Below are positions 56,026 through 64,000 of a stretch of 64,000 bases of DNA, in pieces (position 1 is the first letter of the stretch; each line of letters begins with the position of its first letter). The stretch comes from Panulirus ornatus (Eukaryota > Arthropoda > Malacostraca > Decapoda > Palinuridae): contig NC_092231.1 of NCBI RefSeq assembly GCF_036320965.1, positions 26,887,894 to 26,951,893 on the forward strand, in the 5' to 3' direction. The translations under genes and the position numbers were made by a program. Below the pieces are notes generated by a model. That model was not told where the DNA came from and searched no databases. It was given only the letters and a program-made list of their open reading frames with translations.

Positions 56026-56480
56026 TTAAGGACGGAATACCGTAAGTGTTAAACTATCTCCCCCTAAACACATAAACACATAAATATTACCTAGTGGTGG
56101 TTGACGAGGCTGGAGGCGAAGCATGTCGTCCGAGGCGTCAAGACAACCATTGGAATGGGCCAGCATCTGTTGCATCATGTCTAGAAACTGCTGTTCCAGC
56201 TGCAGATGTCTTGCCACTCGGTGCTCTTTGGCAGCCTGCTGAGGGGCGAGCTGTTGCTGCTGGATGAGCGGCTGCCAATCTCTCCAGCGTTGACCCGTCG
56301 GTGACACCTACCTCCCCCATCTCTGAACTCACCCAACGACTCCTCTCCCCTTGCTTGCGTAGGTTGCCAGGCATGGCAACGTTGGTTGTAGGGACAATGA
56401 TTCACAGGTAAACACGAGGTCCTGAGGTGAGTAGGAGCAGTGTGCCACACTGGGGCTGGTAAAGTCATAGCCAAAGACAC
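56026..56480 (-). pseudogene. Glutamine-rich gag-like ORF, frameshifted
   Basis: The minus strand encodes, over two frames, MPGNLRKQGERSRWVSSEMG and then DWQPLIQQQQLAPQQAAKEH and LEQQFLDMMQQMLAHS, followed by a charged Pro-rich end. Gln-rich coiled-coil starts of this style are common in Ty3-type gag proteins, but no zinc knuckle is present. A GTAATA sequence right after the ORF could be a splice donor, so an exon of a host gene cannot be excluded. Higher GC than its surroundings. Confidence 0.35.
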
Positions 56481-57060
56481 CTGGGTAGGTCACGGCAGAC
56501 CATAGATGGTCGCTGATGGTCAGGGGAGGCCAAAGGCACAGGCAACGTAGGGTGATGAGATGGGCATCAAGGGCAGTTATGACGTCCTGCGATCTACGAA
56601 GTGTCACCATATCAAGTCTGTTTACACTACTCCGTGATACTACTCAATGCGCCATTTGGAATGGTGAAAGAAAGACGCTGGTAAAAACATGACACATAAG
56701 TTTGTCAACAAACAAGATACACACAATTGAGATCTGTGAGGTAAGAGGTAGCGAGTCGACTGCTTGAGGAGTTATCGCTTCTGCCGACAGGGCGCATGAC
56801 TTTCGTTCAAAACAAGAGGGAGACGAGCGTAATACATTATTAACATTATATGTAGATACAAGAAACATCAGAATACATAACGTAAACTTCCTTCTCTGAT
56901 GATATCCTTGTACACAAAAAACACATCGTAAAAAGTAAACCGTTCTTAACTGCATGAAGCATGTGATACCCTAGGTTTACTGTTTCTGCAGAGGAAACAG
57001 AGGACATCACTAAACGGACTAATAATTTAGTAAGGGTGGACCATCTAAATTCAAACGATG
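56481..57060. other. Unassigned stretch
   Basis: ORFs at 56644-56955 and 56846-57064 (minus) have no motif I recognise. No repeat matched within the window. Confidence 0.3.
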
Positions 57061-57064
57061 CCAA

Positions 57065-58600
57065 ACCCTGTAACTGTGGCTCCCCCTTAAATACCTAGGT
57101 ATCTCAGTCCCACGAACTGCCGCAGCTGTGCAAAAACTAAATAGAAATGTACAGATAGGCTTAGCTAAGCTCACCGAGTTGTTGCAGGGTACAGTTCTAA
57201 TTATGGTTAAAATATCAGAATTATTAAAATGAAGTACTTGGCTTAATATGTTTCTAAAAGATTACCACGCACCAGCTTCAGTCGCACATAACAACAAAGA
57301 AACTAATAGTCATGAAAATAATGTAAAATGAAGCCTTTGTAATCAACCTTAGTGCCCGAAGACTACGAGTACTCAACATGTGGAAGGAACTTGATATACT
57401 CAGCCTTAAGGACAGAATACTTGAAATAAATTCATTGATAAGACTGAAACATCTGCCTGGTGATTCCGACAGTGTCGGTTCTAAAGAATAGCAAACGATA
57501 TATGCCATAACACCAGTGAATTTAAATGGATCCAAATAACAGCCAATGACGTGATAATGCTTGTGGTATATAATCTATATAACATTAGTAAGTACCAGCA
57601 TTATCCGCCTTCAATATCTACTCGCCCATCTAAGAAACTAAATGCAGTCTTCACCTTCAACACTTGGCAAAAAACAGCGCTCTTGGGCATATACGGACAC
57701 TGCAGACTGAAAATAACGTAGCCCAATGCAACTATACTGACGGCTTGCTCAACTCTGCCACTAAGACGGCAGGTAATGTGAATGTAATTGTGATACACTC
57801 CAATGGTACTAGATTACAAAAAAAAAGTTAGAAAAAGAAACTGGGCATTTACCCTAAAAACTGAATTGTACGCCATGCTCATGGTTCTTGAGCTCGTAGA
57901 AATTACCACCAACACACAGTTTAATCATCTCATTCTTTATCCTCACTACTTGCCCTAAACACCCTGAGACTAGAGTGTAGCATGTTGTTTTCTGAAGCCA
58001 GAGACAGATATTCATACATTATTGGTCAAGGGATTCAAATCAAATTGCTATGATTTCCTCCCATACAGGCCTCCGGGAGTGACATAGTTGATAAGCCAAA
58101 TTTGCACTTGGTACATCAGCTGTTGAAACCAACATGGGGTTGTCAATTAGAAGTCTCAAAACTATAATTAGGATGGAATCAACAGACCTCTTAGACGTAA
58201 ACAGACGTGTACAGACAGGCATAAGTAAAAACAGTTTCCATTCCAGTAGAATGTGTTTGGAGAAAGTAATAAGATCAGTTGACTACAAGATGCAGTTCCT
58301 ATATTAATGTTTGGATATAGGTACTATTAGCGCTTTGGCCTTTGTGGAGATATGATGTGAACTGCAAAGTCTGTAGTCAGATATATGAACATACACTAAA
58401 ACACTAAGTCTTTAGACTGATGAAACAATAGAGCCTTTTAGAAATAGGTTTGAAAAAACCTTGCGAAATATTGATACATCTTAATGGGAATAACAAGACT
58501 CCTGAAATTCTGAGATCAACTTTCACTCTTTGAATCTAGTCAGTGAACTTACTATATGAAAGACAGTTAGCATATGCAATGAACCAATCTTTTAAGGTTA
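57065..58600 (+). mobile_element. LINE remnant with RNase H (I/Jockey-superfamily type)
   Basis: In broken + frames: PLKYLGISVPRTAAAVQKLN (RT thumb, the YLG block) at about 57090; RNase H blocks YTDG (about 57740), LKTELYAMLMVLELVEI (about 57865) and SHTGLR with GSDIVDK (about 58060-58095); then the C-terminal Cys/His stretch VCSQIYEHTLKH (about 58370). The order RT-RNase H-CxxC..H is that of I-type and related LINEs. Many frameshifts. Unlike the RTE-like family, it has RNase H. Confidence 0.65.
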
Positions 58601-58732
58601 TGTAGTGAGTATTTGCCCACTGGGGTCTGACAAAACCTTTCGTAACCTCCGTAATCCTGCGTTATTGCTCACAGGATGAACATGGGCGGCACAATAAACT
58701 CTCTGCTGACAGCGGCACAAATCAAATCAGGG
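58601..58732. other. Short unassigned spacer
   Basis: No feature recognised between the RNase-H LINE remnant and LINE copy t. Confidence 0.4.
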
Positions 58733-58992
58733 ACAATATGTGGCGTGAGGAGGCCTGATCGAGTTGGAAATGACAAGGTAAGAGAGAGGTGTGGTAATAA
58801 GAAGAGTATGGTTTAGAGAGCTAAAGAGGGTCTGCTGATATATGGTTTGGACACATTGAGAGAGTGAGGAGAGGCTGACAAAGATGACATATGTGTCAGA
58901 AGTGGAGGGGAAAAAAGAGAAGAATAAATTAAAGACGGAAGGATGGGGTGAATTAGATTTTGAGTGCTGGGAGCCTGAAAATGCACGAGGAT
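58733..58992 (+). mobile_element. RTE-like LINE copy t: C-terminal fragment
   Basis: Encodes a decayed TICGVRRPDRVGNDKVRERC, an EGLL block and SEVEGKKE, ending at the GLNMQ-equivalent codons. It is fused at about 58992 to the 5' UTR of copy u, with no 3' UTR of its own. Confidence 0.75.
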
Positions 58993-60243
58993 GGGGACAG
59001 GGAAGAAAGAATACTTCCCACTTATTCCCTGCGTGTCGTAGAAGGCGACTAAAGGGGGCGGGTACGGGTGGCTAGAAACCCTCCCCTCTTTGTATTTCAA
59101 TTTCAAAAAGGGGAAACAGAAGAAATAGTCAAGAGGAGCGTGCTCATCCTCCTCGAAGGCTCAGAATGGTGTGTCTGAATGTGTGTGGATGTTAACAAGA
59201 TGAGAAGAAAGGAGAGATAGGTAGTATGTTTGAGGAAAGAAACGTGATGCTCTGGCTTTGAGTGAAACAAAGCTCAAGGGTAAAGGGGAAGAGTGGTTTG
59301 GGAAAGTCTTGGGAATAAAGTCAAGGGTTGGTGAGAGGACAAGAGCTAAGGAAAGAGTAGCACTACTCCTGAAGCAGGAGTTGTGGGAGTGTGATAGAGT
59401 GTAAGAAAGTAAATTCTAGACTGATGTGGGCAAAGCTGAAAGTAGGTGGAGAAATGGGTGATTGTTGGTGCTTAGGTCATAAGAAGAAAGATCATGAGAG
59501 GCAAAAGTTTTGGGAGCAGCTGAGTGAGTGTGTCAGCAGCTTTGATGCACGAGACCGGTTACAGTAATGGGTGACTGAAATGTGAAGGTGAGTAATGTGG
59601 CAGTTGAGGGTATAATTGGTGTACATGGGATATTCAGTTTTGTGAATGAAAATGGTGAATAGTTTCTGGATCTGTGTACTGAAAAAGACTGGTGATTGGT
59701 AATACCTGGTTTAAAAGAGAGATATACGTAAGCATACGCATGTGAGCAGGAGAGATGGTAAAAGGGCATTACTGGAGTACGTATTAATTGATAGACGTGT
59801 AAAAGAGACTTTTGGATATTAATGTGCTGAGAGGCAGCTGGAGAGATGTCTGACTACTATCTTGTAGAGGCGAAGGTGAAGATTTGTAGAAGTTTTCAAA
59901 AAAGAAGAATGCTGGGAAAAGAGAGTGGTGAGAGTAAGTGAGCTGGAGAGAAACTGGAGGAAGTGAAGTGTTTTAGATATCTAGGAGTGGATTTGGCAGC
60001 GGATGGAACCATGGAAGCGGAAGTGAGTCACAGGGTTGGGGAGGGGGCGAAAGTTCTGGGAGCGTTGAATAATGTGTGGAAGGCGAGAACATTATCTTGG
60101 AAAGAAAAAATGGGCGTGTTTGAAGGAACAGTGGTTCCAAAAATGTTATATGGTTGCGAGGCGTGGGCTATAGATAGAGTTGTGCGGAGGAAGGTGGATG
60201 TGTTGGAAATGAGGTGTTTGAGGACAATATGTGGTGTGAGGTA
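58993..60243 (+). mobile_element. RTE-like LINE copy u: 5' UTR, endonuclease and C-terminal piece, RT deleted
   Basis: 5' UTR from 'gggaagaaagaatacttccc' (no S element), then an old endonuclease with stops (ATG GTG TGT CTG AAT at 59165, SETKLKG-equivalent, SDYYLVEAK near 59850). At about 59945 a large deletion of nearly all the RT joins the linker (VRVSEL) to [20 protein letters not shown], and the C-terminal domain continues to GVRY at 60243, where a TA array starts. Confidence 0.82.
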
Positions 60244-60245
60244 CG

Positions 60246-60315
<70 letters not shown>
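60244..60315. repeat. TA microsatellite between tail-to-tail LINE copies u and v
   Basis: About 35 TA units with a TACATA interruption near 60262. Confidence 0.97.
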
Positions 60316-63800
<3,485 letters not shown>

Positions 63801-63801
63801 T

Positions 63802-64000
63802 GTGTCGGTGTGAAATTCCAACTATTCAGAATGTGTAATATAAATAAGTGACATTTACCCTCTCCCAAAAGTATTTCGAAATTTGTCGGTAGGCACATTT
63901 GTTGACTGGTATGTTCAACGTAACTTCGTTTAACAGTTGTACACTATTACTTCATACTTTATCATATGCATACTGGCTCAACAAAGCCGTTATCATATAT
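63802..64000. other. Unassigned right edge
   Basis: AT-rich, no feature recognised. Confidence 0.4.

Overview
This is eukaryotic, intron-containing, very repeat-rich nuclear DNA, most likely from an arthropod and probably a decapod crustacean. The evidence is a CELF/Bruno RNA-binding protein gene with canonical GT-AG introns, dense TA, TTA and TG microsatellites, and a mix of RTE-like, CR1-like and RNase-H LINEs with BEL/Pao, Ty3, hAT and Tigger elements. The decapod call is an inference from this style of sequence; no barcode gene is present.

Layout. 1-6640: five copies of one RTE-like LINE family, TTA microsatellites and a short interspersed repeat. 6916-8833: the last two coding exons of a CELF-family gene (+ strand), encoding RRM3 and the conserved C-terminus. 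8834-15884: repeat-rich non-coding DNA with two CR1-like LINE remnants, a Tigger element with intact ends and a hAT pseudogene. I read it as a possible intron inside the CELF 3' UTR. 15885-20210: about 4.3 kb free of recognisable transposons, with an AU-rich element and two poly(A) signals, read as the likely terminal 3' UTR exon. 20417-22462: a LINE copy with a clean 12-bp target-site duplication. 22804-23016 (-): an unidentified C-terminal exon. 23560-27128 (-): a decayed Ty3-type retrotransposon whose integrase lies upstream of its reverse transcriptase (Gmr1-like order). 27131-49690: an almost unbroken mosaic of LINE copies (nested, inverted, chimeric) separated by TA arrays. 49740-58600: older elements (a BEL/Pao relic split by a CR1-like fragment, LINE RT and RNase H remnants, a gag-like ORF, and tandemly repeated tRNA-derived SINE units). 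58733-63790: more LINE copies, including a 1.3-kb near-palindrome.

The LINE family makes up roughly half of the window. It has a defined 5' end abutting TA arrays, one ORF encoding an AP-type endonuclease, a reverse transcriptase with an FADD box and an RTE-type C-terminal domain, and a 3' UTR that has changed in modules. The oldest copies carry UTR module A, intermediate copies A+B, and the youngest B only, while a roughly 36-bp tail box is kept throughout. A short non-coding element (S) ends in the same tail box and is probably mobilised by the LINE. No copy in the window is full length with an open ORF.

I did not find a novel defence or metabolic system. The most interesting material is retroelement biology (modular tails, tail sharing, inversions, Gmr1-like domain order) and the possible spliced 3' UTR of the CELF gene. 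All similarity statements are by eye and from memory of protein families; no alignments were run.
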